64,000 nt of DNA from MFD01213-c1 sp963704405 (GCA_963704405.1 OY969903.1:4278001-4342000), one strand, 5' to 3'; positions 18,341 through 25,849 are shown, counted from the first letter of the stretch. Notes: generated by a model from the sequence alone, not told the origin. Numbers and translations: made by a program.

Positions 18341-18655
18341 TTCGAAACCTCTTGTTCCGGTCACTTCCGGGCGATACACGAGAATACATTACGTCCACCA
18401 GCATCATAAGGTTGTACGGGGGGTGATTTCCACCCGCAAAGGCGAACCGTTAGGATTAAAAGGCGTATCGCGGTTTTATGGCCTCGGGCACCGAAATGGC
18501 CGATCCAACCCCCAATACCCTCTTGCTCCCCATAATAATCCCTTCTAACAGCCGCTGACTATCCCAAGCCGGCGCCGCGCCGAGGAATGTGATACGACAG
18601 AAAAAACACATCGCGGCACGGGCCAGTCCAAAGGAACGGCTGGCTATGGGCCGTC

Positions 18656-18991
18656 TCATCGATTGGACCAACCACGGGTTGTAAATGCATCGGCGAGTAC
18701 CAGGAGGGTCACAACAGTGAGCAACGAGAACCAGACGAACAAAAACCCTCGCTCCAGCAAGCCGATTTGTCCACGGACTAAGAGTGAGTTCAACGTCATC
18801 ACCCATGCGAATAATACAGCAACCGAAAACCCGATCGTGTCAGCCGGCCCCTCTGGCATGTGCGCCTTGAATATGAGCCACGTTACGAAAACGAGCGGAA
18901 CTGACAACCACCATTTCGTACCTCGAAATTCCCCCAAGCACCCCGGCGCGGCGGCGTCAGAACCGACTGAAGCTGATTGACCCGAGACCAA
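18656..18991 (-). CDS. hypothetical multi-helix membrane protein, last gene of first integron array
   Basis: An open frame with three likely transmembrane helices (WWLSVPLVFVTWLIFKAHM; TIGFSVAVLFAWVMTLNSLL; FLFVWFSLLTVVTLLVLAD). No ATG lies before the first helix; the frame is open to a TTG at 18991, overlapping the preceding 54-residue gene in another frame, so the true start is uncertain. Just beyond its 3' end, at 18620-18645 on the minus strand, lies a sequence resembling the start of the attC repeats, so it may be the final cassette. No family was recognised. Confidence 0.4.
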   Translation of the reverse strand: MVSGQSASVGSDAAAPGCLGEFRGTKWWLSVPLVFVTWLIFKAHMPEGPADTIGFSVAVLFAWVMTLNSLLVRGQIGLLERGFLFVWFSLLTVVTLLVLADAFTTRGWSNR

Positions 18992-19121
18992 GGAGACATG
19001 CCGCCACAGCGAGCAGAAACATACCGACCAGAAACAGGGCGATCAGCACCTTATTGCGTGCGCTCCGCCGGCCGTCTGAATCGGTGCTTGACGATCGGTA
19101 TGGCAGTGGCTCGTGCGACAT
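18957..19121 (-). CDS. 54-residue membrane protein, cassette gene
   Basis: A tiny gene that a 60-residue cutoff would miss. It reads MSHEPLPYRSSSTDSDGRR, then one strong membrane helix (VLIALFLVGMFLLAVAACLL) and a short end GLGSISFSRF. The ATG is in the terminal CTATG of the preceding attC repeat, exactly as in the next cassettes upstream, which supports it as real. Polar N-terminus and single helix suggest a small inner-membrane protein. No family was recognised. Confidence 0.5.
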   Translation of the reverse strand: MSHEPLPYRSSSTDSDGRRSARNKVLIALFLVGMFLLAVAACLLGLGSISFSRF

Positions 19122-19217
19122 AGCGGATCAGCATTCAATGGCCGGCCGGACACCGAGCCGCGTTGAAATCATAAGGACCGTTCCGCCCAGCCGATCCGTT
19201 GCTGTGCGGGATTTATG
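19119..19217 (-). repeat. attC-like recombination site (integron 1, fourth)
   Basis: In gene direction it starts CATAAATCC and ends GATCCGCTATG, about 99 bp. Its middle holds ACGGTCCTTATG, nearly the same as the ACGGTCCTTGTG of the attC at 59264 in the other array. It begins 8 bp after the stop of the lipoprotein cassette gene and supplies the ATG of the next gene. Confidence 0.6.
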
Positions 19218-19224
19218 TGCACGT

Positions 19225-19599
19225 TCAGGGCCGCCACTTGTCCCGTGCGGCCTTACAATCGGGACAAACGTAGATCAGCCCAGTTTCCGGAGAGTATAAC
19301 TCAGGCCCATACTCGATGCCCGCATTAGGAAACAGCTTCTCTCTCGCCTCGCCGTAGCCGGGAACGAAATCGATGAATCCCGCAAGCCCGTGGACCTCAA
19401 CGGTGTCCATCTGGCGATGATGAACCGAGCAGACGCCGGTTCCACGCCGCCAATCGTTCACCGGGCGCGATGGCGGGGACGTGGCAACAGATGGCGCTGT
19501 GGCCGGAGAGAACGACGCTGTTTGCCGCACCGGAGAACTTTTCTCGCAGCCGATGAGGGCAACCAGAGCCAGCAGCAATGGGATACGCGAAGTGCACAT
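19225..19599 (-). CDS. small lipoprotein, cassette gene
   Basis: A 124-residue protein whose ATG (19599) is the ATG of the GTTATG end of the attC before it. The signal MCTSRIPLLLALVALIGCEK ends in lipobox LIGC, so export and lipidation are predicted. The mature part has cysteine pairs in GTGVCSVHHRQM and YVCPDCKAARDKWRP, which could bind a metal, and a tail typical of short zinc-ribbon-like lipoproteins. No family was recognised. It is the fourth cassette counted from the integrase end. Confidence 0.6.
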   Translation of the reverse strand: MCTSRIPLLLALVALIGCEKSSPVRQTASFSPATAPSVATSPPSRPVNDWRRGTGVCSVHHRQMDTVEVHGLAGFIDFVPGYGEAREKLFPNAGIEYGPELYSPETGLIYVCPDCKAARDKWRP

Positions 19600-19704
19600 A
19601 ACGGATGACAATCTGTGGCGGCCAACGCGAGGCGCCGAGGAACGCTGTACCCAAGACAAACTTTCGCCGCGACGCGGGGCCGTCCACAGCATTGGCTAGT
19701 TATG
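19597..19704 (-). repeat. attC-like recombination site (integron 1, third)
   Basis: A 108-bp imperfect palindrome. In gene direction it starts CATAACTAGCC and ends CATCCGTTATG. The inner arms CTGTGG and CCACAG pair. It supplies the TAA stop of the gene before and the ATG of the gene after. It is almost identical to the site at 20418-20526 and clearly similar to the one at 57712-57816 in the second array. Confidence 0.75.
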
Positions 19705-20038
19705 CGGCGGTCGCTGCTGCCTTCAGTGACAGACCGCAATTTACGCACCGGCTCAACGGAAAGGATTTAGCGAACCGCCGACAAGTATACACTTGGTGGC
19801 ATTGCGGGCATTCGAAATCTACCAAGTAGATGCCGGTAGCCGCGATGGCACATGTGCAAACGAGAAAGCAACCGGCAAGCGAGAGAAAAACCACGGCATT
19901 GACCGGGACCAGTACGCCTACTACGGGCGGGATGAGCCAAATGGGCAAGCAGCAGTAGAAGACACGCATCGCGAGCATATATCGGCGTGCGGCCGCCGCC
20001 AGAGCTGTCGGTGGTGGCTTGTCCATAGCAGGTTCCAT
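19700..20038 (-). CDS. membrane protein with C-terminal zinc ribbon, cassette gene
   Basis: A 112-residue protein. Its ATG (20038) is the GTTATG of the attC upstream, and its TAA stop lies in the ATAAC of the attC downstream, so the gene exactly fills its cassette. It has two membrane helices (RVFYCCLPIWLIPPVVGVL; VVFLSLAGCFLVCTCAIAA) and then a four-cysteine ribbon, CPQC and CVNC, facing the same side as the C-terminus. No function is known; a small sensor or adaptor is possible. Confidence 0.65.
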   Translation of the reverse strand: MEPAMDKPPPTALAAAARRYMLAMRVFYCCLPIWLIPPVVGVLVPVNAVVFLSLAGCFLVCTCAIAATGIYLVDFECPQCHQVYTCRRFAKSFPLSRCVNCGLSLKAAATAA

Positions 20039-20420
20039 AACCGCAAAACCTAGGGCCGATCAATGCCCGCCGCGCCGACCGGCACACCAATTCATGATAA
20101 CGCTTCGCACCGGTCCGCTGCATTGGCTGGTTATGCAGCCGTCGGTTGATCGCGGCGACGATTAGTCCAACTGCAAGGACGCCGAACTGGAACGGCAGCA
20201 TCAGATACGCGAACGGACCAACTTGGAAGCCGTGATTTGGATCGTAGATGAACAACGCGAGCGGCCAACCAAGATTCCACACGGGAACCGACGGATCGGA
20301 GCCCGTGTAACGAAAGTCTGGAGACGTGTGCCATGGCAGGAAGTCGACGAACAAGCACACCACAACGAATGCAATCGCTGCTACCTTCCGCCATCGGTTT
20401 AGTGAGTTGCTAGGCTGCAT
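19767..20420 (-). CDS. membrane protein, cassette gene reading through its attC
   Basis: Starts at ATG 20420 within the GTTATG end of the upstream attC. About the first 100 residues are cassette-specific: a membrane helix KVAAIAFVVVCLFVDFLPW, a loop with two prolines, and a second hydrophobic stretch FAYLMLPFQFGVLAVGLIVA. From NQPMQRTGAKRYHE on, the frame is a translation of the attC at 20036-20135 and then overlaps the next cassette gene in another frame to 19767. No stop codon occurs at the expected place, so either the native protein carries an attC-encoded tail or an indel has removed the stop. Confidence 0.45.
   Translation of the reverse strand: MQPSNSLNRWRKVAAIAFVVVCLFVDFLPWHTSPDFRYTGSDPSVPVWNLGWPLALFIYDPNHGFQVGPFAYLMLPFQFGVLAVGLIVAAINRRLHNQPMQRTGAKRYHELVCRSARRALIGPRFCGYGTCYGQATTDSSGGGRTPIYARDACLLLLLAHLAHPARSRRTGPGQCRGFSLACRLLSRLHMCHRGYRHLLGRFRMPAMPPSVYLSAVR
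20036..20135 (-). repeat. attC-like recombination site (integron 1, second)
   Basis: About 100 bp. In gene direction it starts GCATAACCAGCCAATGCAGC and ends TTTTGCGGTTATGG. The opening ATAACCA, CA-TGCAGCGGACCGG is shared with the site at 59264 in the second array. It supplies the start codon of the zinc-ribbon cassette gene. Confidence 0.7.
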
Positions 20421-20526
20421 AACCGATGACAATCTGTGGCGGCCAACGCGATGCGCCGCGGGACACTATACCAAGGACAAACTTTCGACGCGACGCGGGG
20501 CCGTCCACAGCATTGGCTGGTTATAC
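20418..20526 (-). repeat. attC-like recombination site (integron 1, first)
   Basis: In gene direction it starts with GTATAAC and ends CATCGGTTATG. It matches the site at 19597-19704 at nearly every position over about 107 bp, including the arms CTGTGG/CCACAG. This is the repeat closest to the integrase end. It supplies the ATG of the gene at 20420. Confidence 0.75.
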
Positions 20527-20543
20527 CGCTGGAGATCAGCGAG

Positions 20544-20660
20544 TTACCGCTTGAGGGCGAATCGGAACATCAGCCAAACGGCTGCGACAACGACCGCAAG
20601 AATTGCGGCCCATGGAAGCAAAGGCACGAAAATTCGCCAAAGGCTCGGTTGGCTTTGCAT
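20544..20660 (-). CDS. 38-residue membrane peptide, first cassette gene
   Basis: From ATG 20660 the frame reads MQSQPSLWRIFVPLLPW and then one strong helix (AAILAVVVAAVWLMFRFAL) before the basic end KR. It ends about 20 bp before the first attC and begins about 30 bp after the candidate attI point, the position of a first cassette. The frame is open further upstream, but the ATG fits best. No family was recognised. The size and helix resemble the other short cassette genes. Confidence 0.45.
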   Translation of the reverse strand: MQSQPSLWRIFVPLLPWAAILAVVVAAVWLMFRFALKR

Positions 20661-20688
20661 TCGTCGACCTGCTGCAACGTGCGAAGCG

Positions 20689-20784
20689 GTATAACTAGTA
20701 ATATCCCGCGCTTGGATGTCTGGAACGCCCAGAGCTTTTGCACCGTGATTAATGTATCTACTCATTCCAAAAAAGGGTTGTCAA
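20689..20784 (-). promoter_or_regulatory. candidate attI point and cassette promoter
   Basis: On the minus strand, TTGACA (20784-20779) and TAGATA (20760-20755) are spaced by 18 bp and point toward the cassettes. Further on, ACTAGTTATACC carries GTTATAC (20695-20689), the same core as the attC ends, and would be the attI-cassette junction. The -35 is perfect but the -10 matches only three of six bases. Confidence 0.45.
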
Positions 20785-20835
20785 ACAAAAAAGAGAACTA
20801 TTGACAGCAGCAAAACAAGCGCCAGGTTAGGAGAC

Positions 20836-21055
20836 GTGAAATTGCTGGATCAACTGGCGATGGTGGTGAGGCGGATGCATCTGGCGGATTCTACGCGGGA
20901 GTGTTATTCGCGATGGGTGCAGGAATTTCTTCGGTTTCACAGGACGGAGCCAGGAGAATGGCGGCATCCACTGGGGCGAGGGAGATCGAGGCGTTTTTGA
21001 ATTACCTGGCGTGTGAGCGGCGGTTGAGCGCGTCAAGCCAGAACTAGGCGTTTTC
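20836..21055 (+). pseudogene. integron-type tyrosine recombinase remnant 1 (N-terminal domain only)
   Basis: From GTG 20836 the frame gives VKLLDQLAMVVRRMHLADST and ECYSRWVQEFLRFHRTEPGE, the SAM-like N-terminal domain of tyrosine recombinases. A one-base shift near 20970 restores GAREIEAFLNYLACERRL and SASSQN. These two blocks match integron integrases (H-P-x-x-x-G-x-x-E-V/I-E-A-F-L, then S-A-S-x-Q-N-Q-A-L). A TAG then replaces the expected CAG, and the similarity stops soon after. No catalytic domain remains. It faces away from the cassette array, as intI genes do. It is related to, but clearly diverged from, the remnant at 56 kb. Confidence 0.75.
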
Positions 21056-21227
21056 GTTGCCCCTGTTTTGCCCGTCAATCAAAGCAGATTTCTGTTCACA
21101 GCTTCAGATGTGTACGGTAAATGCCTGGCACCATGAAATTGCCGGAACAAGTGATCGTGGTTTCAAAGAAAAAAGTGATTGGCGGAGAAAACAATCGATG
21201 CCTATCCTTTGGATAAGGCATTTATAA

Positions 21228-21548
21228 CTACTTTAAATACATGGAGATGCGATGAATAGAGATCCAGACCAGCCCACGCCAGCGCGCCCCAAATCGCCCC
21301 AATTTAGTCCTGCGGCGACGACCAATAGGTGACGCCTTTCCAGAACTGAGCGAATGAGCATGGTGCCGGTCACTTTGAGACCCTCTGACGCAGCCGCCCG
21401 CTGCCACCGACGCCGCGTCGCATTGACTGTAGACGATCTCCGCCAGTTCGTCGGATTGGAAGGCGCGAAGGTGGTTGAATCCGGCGATCAATTGCTCAAG
21501 GGTGAACAAGGACTGCGGGTCCGCCATCGGTTTCGCCGCATTCGACAT
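21228..21548 (-). CDS. possible cassette-derived gene beyond the integrase remnant
   Basis: Starts at an ATG inside CCGTTATG (21548), the same repeat end that opens the other cassette genes. The first part, SLFTLEQLIAGFNHLRAFQS and DELAEIVYSQCDA, looks like a genuine soluble protein. After that the frame becomes arginine-rich and poor; a one-base shift gives WQRAAASEGLKVTGTMLIRS instead, so an indel is likely. It may be a further cassette cut off by rearrangement. No family was recognised. The 170 bp between this and the integrase remnant hold nothing I recognise. Confidence 0.35.
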   Translation of the reverse strand: MSNAAKPMADPQSLFTLEQLIAGFNHLRAFQSDELAEIVYSQCDAASVAAGGCVRGSQSDRHHAHSLSSGKASPIGRRRRTKLGRFGARWRGLVWISIHRISMYLK

Positions 21549-21606
21549 AACGGACGACGCTCTATGACCGGTAACGCGCCGCGCCGCGGATCAGCTGCCG
21601 CACCAA

Positions 21607-22116
21607 TCACCAATCCGCCTGAAGCTCCTGCACGATCCCCATCGCCAGCCGCTCCACCGCATCCTGCGACCCCACCGGCTGCCCTTCCCCCAGCGTTGGA
21701 AAGTAACGTGTCTTCTGCACAAATCCCCGCCGCTCCACCATGACCTGCCCTGTGCGCAGGTTTTTCCAGGTGAAGCTGACCACCAGCTTATACAACTGCT
21801 CCTGCGGCAAACCCGTCAGCGGATCGTTGCTCAGCGTAACCGTCTCGGCATCCCCAATCTCCCCTTCCAGGATAGAATCCGCCCGCTCCGGCGCAACCGC
21901 CTTATAAGGCGTGTGCGCCTCAAGCTGCTGAATGATCGCCTTGGTCAGTGAGATTTCCACGCCCCGCCGATAGGACCGATTCACAAACACCGGCACGGCG
22001 ACTGTCTGAATATCTTCGCGATAGAGCGAATGCCACTGATAACCCGCATTGATGTTCTTATCGTATACGCCTGATTGCTGGTAGCCGCAGCCGGAAAGAA
22101 CGGCGGCGAGCATCAA
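21607..22116 (-). CDS. lptE: LPS-assembly lipoprotein LptE-like
   Basis: A 169-residue lipoprotein with lipobox LSGC (MMLAAVLSGCGYQQSG). The early GYxxxG pattern, then IQTVAVPVFVNRSYRRGVE and ISLTKAIIQQLE, is the form that LptE takes in planctomycetes and other distant phyla; LptE plugs the LptD barrel that delivers lipopolysaccharide to the outer membrane. It overlaps the end of the BamD-like gene by four bases, so both are made together. No lptD is in the window. Assignment rests on the lipobox, length and this characteristic middle. Confidence 0.72.
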   Translation of the reverse strand: MMLAAVLSGCGYQQSGVYDKNINAGYQWHSLYREDIQTVAVPVFVNRSYRRGVEISLTKAIIQQLEAHTPYKAVAPERADSILEGEIGDAETVTLSNDPLTGLPQEQLYKLVVSFTWKNLRTGQVMVERRGFVQKTRYFPTLGEGQPVGSQDAVERLAMGIVQELQADW

Positions 22117-23201
22117 CAGAATGATCGCGCCGCACTGCGCGTAAACCGCTCGAAGGCTGATTGAGCGTCCCGGTCATTGCGCCCTTTGGATGCATCCGAA
22201 TTCGGCAACAAAAACGGCGATCCCAACTGCGGCTCAGGCTGATCCAGCGCCCACAGTGGCAGCCGCGTCAGCGCCGTCTTTGCCGATACCGCCTGCGATG
22301 AATTGGGATACATCAGAATCAAATAGCGATACATATAAGCCGCCCCGCGCGATTCGCGCGTGCGGCGATAAAAGTCTGCCGTCTCAAACAGCTTCGCCGC
22401 CAGCGTCTGGTCGATCGCGGCGATGACCGAAGAAACATTTTCTTCCTTTGCCAGATCAGGATAAGCCATCGTGATATCCGACAGCTCCGCGCGTGCGTCC
22501 ATCATGGTCGAAGGATCGAACCGAATTCCCCGGAACTGCGCCAGCGATGAAAACGCCTGCCGCAGCTTCACCTGCGGAACCATCGGGCTGCGTGGATAAT
22601 TTTTGATATACGCCCCATAAGCATCGTGCGCGAGGTCATAGTCCGAGTTCGAATAATAATAGTCTGCCGTCCGCAGCAGCGCCTTCTCCGCAAGTGGCGA
22701 GCCCGGCGATCGCTGCTGGATGCGATACAGCATCTCAATCGCCTCTTCATCCGCGCTCACCAGCGGCAGCCCGAGAAATCGCAGCTTGTGACCATTCAAA
22801 AACTCATCCGCGATCCGGTACTGCATTTCCAGCGCCGGATAAAACAGCTTCCCTTCAGGATATTCGTCCATCACTTCATCAAAGTAATAGAACGCTTTGA
22901 TCCGGTCATCGAGTTGATAGTTGGCTTGCCCCAGGAAAAAAATTGCGCGATCGCGGAGCGGCGATTTCTTATCGTGCGTTTTGATCCAGTACAGCCCGAC
23001 CTTGAACGCAGCCGAATTCTGCCCCGACTTCAGTAACTGCTCAACCCGATCCAGGTCCGGATCAGAAACCGGCTGCGGCGCCGCCGGTTCAACGGGTTGC
23101 CACCGCCCGTTACGAAACTCCGCCGCCGGCGGAGCCGCCAGCGCACCCGACGCAACCAGCGGCAGCACCAGCAACGCGAAAAAAAGAAGCCGACGGATCA
23201 T
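22113..23201 (-). CDS. BamD/YfiO-like TPR protein of outer-membrane assembly
   Basis: A 362-residue exported protein with a cleavable signal (LLFFALLVLPLVASGALAA). It has several tetratricopeptide-like helix pairs: AIFFLGQANYQLDDRIKAFY, then YFDEVMDEYPEGKLF, ALLRTADYYYSNSDYDLAHD and AYGAYIKNYPRSPMVPQ. Tyrosine-rich repeats with Y-P-x-S are characteristic of BamD-type proteins of the outer-membrane protein assembly machinery. There is no lipobox cysteine, unlike proteobacterial BamD. It is the first gene of a two-gene operon with lptE. A general TPR periplasmic scaffold is the alternative. Confidence 0.72.
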   Translation of the reverse strand: MIRRLLFFALLVLPLVASGALAAPPAAEFRNGRWQPVEPAAPQPVSDPDLDRVEQLLKSGQNSAAFKVGLYWIKTHDKKSPLRDRAIFFLGQANYQLDDRIKAFYYFDEVMDEYPEGKLFYPALEMQYRIADEFLNGHKLRFLGLPLVSADEEAIEMLYRIQQRSPGSPLAEKALLRTADYYYSNSDYDLAHDAYGAYIKNYPRSPMVPQVKLRQAFSSLAQFRGIRFDPSTMMDARAELSDITMAYPDLAKEENVSSVIAAIDQTLAAKLFETADFYRRTRESRGAAYMYRYLILMYPNSSQAVSAKTALTRLPLWALDQPEPQLGSPFLLPNSDASKGRNDRDAQSAFERFTRSAARSFC

Positions 23202-23322
23202 CTGCCGGATTGTAATGGTCCAGGGAAGGGAACGCCACGTGATGGAAAACAGGTAGGGCGTGAGGAGTGGATATGGATAGCCGATCGGTTTTTATCTTCT
23301 CAACGATCCACCATCACATCCT

Positions 23323-24087
23323 CTACCCCAGCACATACGGCGGCATCCGCAATCGCCGGTTCAGCGTGTGTTCAATATGATCCGCGAGCAGCCGATTGAG
23401 TGGATCCGTCTGATGCCGTGTGAGCCGCGGCAATCTTTGCGGCGAACCATTTGCGCGAGGCAATCTCATGATCTGCTGAGCTAATCGAAGCAGTCGAGGA
23501 TCAAGCGCAAGCCGATCCGGCGTCGCCGCTTCGCAGTTGCGGCAGATCGCCCCGCCGCGTGCAGGCGAAAAATAAACCCCATCCCGATCGACAATCACCG
23601 ACCCGCAATCCACACACGCGTTCAACTCCGCCAAATGCCCCGTCTGCCGGAGCAGATCCAATTCAAACGCCAGAAATGTCTCCTCCACCCGCGGCGTGGC
23701 GAGTTCCGCCACCGTCGCTTCCATCCGATCAAACAGATCAGGATGCGGATCATGCTCTTCGATCAGCGTCCCCAGCAGCTCTGCCGCATACAGCGACAAA
23801 TACATCCCCCGAAGATTGCGGCGAAGCTCCAGATGCCCTTGCCGCAGGCTCCATTCGGTCAACGTATTCAGATTGCGCCCCGGATCAAACATGAATACCG
23901 CGTCCCCAATGTCCACCAGATCAACACCCCCATCAAACTTGCTCGCCCCGGCCTTGGTTCGCCGATGCGCCCCCTTGGCGATCACACGAAATAACCCCTG
24001 GTCCCGCCCAAAAAGCACGAGAATTTGCGAGGTTTCGCTGTATTCCACCTTGCGCACACAGATGCATCGATCACGAACCAACGCCAT
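23323..24087 (-). CDS. recO: DNA repair protein RecO
   Basis: RecO loads RecA with RecR and anneals single strands. It is 254 residues from ATG 24087 (MALVRDRCICVRKVEYSETS), which starts just as RecO proteins do; the frame is open 30 codons further upstream without support. The OB fold includes QILVLFGRDQGLFRVIAKGA, then HRRTKAG. The C-terminal domain has a four-cysteine zinc site, NACVDCGS and GAICRNCEA, with FSPARGG between. It is a monocistronic gene on the minus strand. Confidence 0.92.
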   Translation of the reverse strand: MALVRDRCICVRKVEYSETSQILVLFGRDQGLFRVIAKGAHRRTKAGASKFDGGVDLVDIGDAVFMFDPGRNLNTLTEWSLRQGHLELRRNLRGMYLSLYAAELLGTLIEEHDPHPDLFDRMEATVAELATPRVEETFLAFELDLLRQTGHLAELNACVDCGSVIVDRDGVYFSPARGGAICRNCEAATPDRLALDPRLLRLAQQIMRLPRANGSPQRLPRLTRHQTDPLNRLLADHIEHTLNRRLRMPPYVLG

Positions 24088-24255
24088 AAAACAATTATAG
24101 CGCCCACCGGGCGGCGATTCACCCCGCGCGACAGGAAGCGATGGGAGAGGAGAGTATTTTAGCCACCGATGGGGCACCGATGAAAAGGAGGAGGGGCAGT
24201 AAGGAGTGGTAGAGTTAAATTTTTTTGAGAAGTGAATTGATCAGGCCCGTTCGAA

Positions 24256-24474
24256 TCAGCCCATCACATCAAGCTGCCCGCCAAGCCCCGTTGCTGCAGC
24301 CGTCAATGCATCCCCGCCCTGTCCCCCACCTGAAGCCGCGGCGAGCAGTTGAAGCGCGGCCGCCCCCTCAGCATTCTGAGCCTCCATCGCCTTCCGCGCG
24401 ACGGCAAACTGAATCTGATTCCCCACATTGGCCTGCTGAATCCCAACAGCCATATTAACCAGGCTCGTATCCAT
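24256..24474 (-). CDS. YjfB-like putative motility protein
   Basis: A 72-residue small protein starting MDTSLVNMAVGIQQANVGNQ. The M-D-x-S/I start, alternating hydrophobic helix, a second helix (QFAVARKAMEAQNAEGAAAL) and a glycine-rich tail match the YjfB family, found near flagellar genes in some bacteria and of unknown function. No flagellar gene is nearby here. It lies between recO and the alpha/beta hydrolase on the same strand. Confidence is limited by the short length. Confidence 0.55.
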   Translation of the reverse strand: MDTSLVNMAVGIQQANVGNQIQFAVARKAMEAQNAEGAAALQLLAAASGGGQGGDALTAAATGLGGQLDVMG

Positions 24475-24529
24475 ACATCCTGTTTATCGGCGATTCACCC
24501 GCCCGAACTTTTAAGCCCGATCAGGTCTG

Positions 24530-24579
24530 ATAAAAATTGTCCCTCGTCCGTTGCCCCAGGAGGTTCTTTGCAACGGACG
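24530..24579 (-). terminator. terminator-like hairpin after the hydrolase gene, GTCCGTTG repeat type
   Basis: CGTCCGTTGC (24545-24554) pairs perfectly with GCAACGGACG (24570-24579). On the minus strand it is followed by AGGGACAATTTTTATC, 20 bp past the stop of the alpha/beta hydrolase gene. The same GTCCGTTG unit occurs in imperfect inverted copies at 2574-2660, so this hairpin belongs to a dispersed intergenic repeat family. Confidence 0.6.
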
Positions 24580-24598
24580 ACGGACCACAGCCATCCCC

Positions 24599-25849
24599 CT
24601 ACAACACTCTCCCCGCCTCATCAAAAAAACGCTTAATTACTCGCCCCGCATCCGGATTGGTCATCGATTCAACATGCCCCGCCCGTTCAATCCAGAAATC
24701 ATATTTTGGCTGCAGGGCAGCGTCGAACAGCGCCTGCCCATTCTCAAAAGGAATAATCTCATCATCCACCCCATGAATCACCAGCAGCGGCCGAGGCCAC
24801 AGCGCCTTCACCGCCACAGCCGGCGAAAACCGCGTCAGATCCGTCCCCGTCTGCATACTCGCCAGCGGCTCACCCACATGCCCAACCAGCCATTGAAGAG
24901 GCCGCGGTATGTAGTCCCTGGTCGTCGTGTCGATCACTGAATCAAACCGCCCATACGTCCCGCACACCGCGACGGCATCGATATACTGCGCATCCGGCGA
25001 AGCATCCCCCGCCGCCGAAATCAGCGCCGCGGCCCCGGTGCTGACGCCGAGCCCCACCACTTTCTCGCACGCATCCGGATGAGTCGCCCGCAGCCAATGG
25101 ATCGCCCCAAGCACATCGCGCCCTTCCAGCGCGCCAAAGGAAGTCAGTTGCCCCGAACTTTCGCCATGTGCGCGAAAATCAAATGCGAGCACGTTGTACC
25201 CGCCGTTCAGTAATCGCCGCGCCAAAAATAACTGGGACGCCTTCCCCCCCGCCAGCCCGTGACAAAGCACAACCGTACGATTCGCCGGCCCCCGCTCCGC
25301 GGGAATCCACCACCCCGCCAGCCGCACTCCGTCCACCGCCGCAAATGAAACCGCATTAAACCGCCAGCCAAACAGGCTCATCGGTGTATCCAGCGGCATC
25401 ACCCGCGGCCGATAAGTCAAAACCGCCGCCAAAATATATGGCAACCCAATTCCAAACAGCACTCCTGTCCGAAGCAGCAGCGCCATTGAGGTCCGAACAT
25501 GAAACGACCATCCTGGCCCCGGCCGCGCCTGCAGCCGCAGCGCCCATCGCCAGAAATACCAAAGCCCCCGATCAAGCCCCTTAAGAATCAGCAGCAATCC
25601 CGTGGCAAAATAAGCCGCCAACAACACCTGTGTCGGCATCAGCCGGCCATGCAAGGTTATTGCGAAAAAAGAACATGCCACTACTCCCATTACCATCCCC
25701 CCCGAAGCCGTAACCCAAAACCGCTGCAGCTCCCCCCGCCGCCCCCGCCGAATCGCGATCATGCCCGCCCGCACCAGCATAAAGGCCGGAAGCGTGATGT
25801 AGACCGAGACAATCAGCAGATGAGCGAGATTGAGCATGCGATGCGGCAT
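24599..25849 (-). CDS. membrane-anchored alpha/beta hydrolase
   Basis: The N-terminal third has about four membrane helices (LAHLLIVSVYITLPAFMLVR; MVMGVVACSFFAITL; VLLAAYFATGLLLILKGL; LLRTGVLFGIGLPYILAAVL). It is followed by an alpha/beta hydrolase domain with oxyanion region VVLCHGLAGGKAS, DFRAHGESSG, nucleophile elbow GLGVSTGAA, acid residue in IHGVDDEIIPFENG and histidine in AGHVES. This is the Ser-Asp-His triad of cytoplasmic serine hydrolases. The substrate is unknown. The frame is open to 25957; ATG 25849 is chosen because the helical region begins there. It is downstream of, and close to, the MFS gene. Confidence 0.78.
   Translation of the reverse strand: MPHRMLNLAHLLIVSVYITLPAFMLVRAGMIAIRRGRRGELQRFWVTASGGMVMGVVACSFFAITLHGRLMPTQVLLAAYFATGLLLILKGLDRGLWYFWRWALRLQARPGPGWSFHVRTSMALLLRTGVLFGIGLPYILAAVLTYRPRVMPLDTPMSLFGWRFNAVSFAAVDGVRLAGWWIPAERGPANRTVVLCHGLAGGKASQLFLARRLLNGGYNVLAFDFRAHGESSGQLTSFGALEGRDVLGAIHWLRATHPDACEKVVGLGVSTGAAALISAAGDASPDAQYIDAVAVCGTYGRFDSVIDTTTRDYIPRPLQWLVGHVGEPLASMQTGTDLTRFSPAVAVKALWPRPLLVIHGVDDEIIPFENGQALFDAALQPKYDFWIERAGHVESMTNPDAGRVIKRFFDEAGRVL

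Larger units (their letters stand above)
18656..21055. mobile_element. decayed sedentary integron 1
   Basis: An integron layout: a broken integrase gene on the plus strand (from 20836), a candidate attI and promoter region (20689-20784), and then at least four tiny genes on the minus strand running away from it, separated by attC-like imperfect palindromes at 20418-20526, 20036-20135, 19597-19704 and 19119-19217. Repeat ends read ATAAC (or ATAAAT) and GTTAT (CTATG in the last), and internal arms pair (for example CTGTGG with CCACAG). The layout is seen directly; that it is an integron is inferred from the integrase remnant together with the repeats. Confidence 0.75.

Noticed and set aside
18957..20526. 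CRISPR array from regularly spaced repeats
   Set aside because: The repeats are about 100 bp, imperfectly palindromic and separated by genes of unequal length; no short direct repeats with unique 30-40 bp spacers and no cas genes occur.
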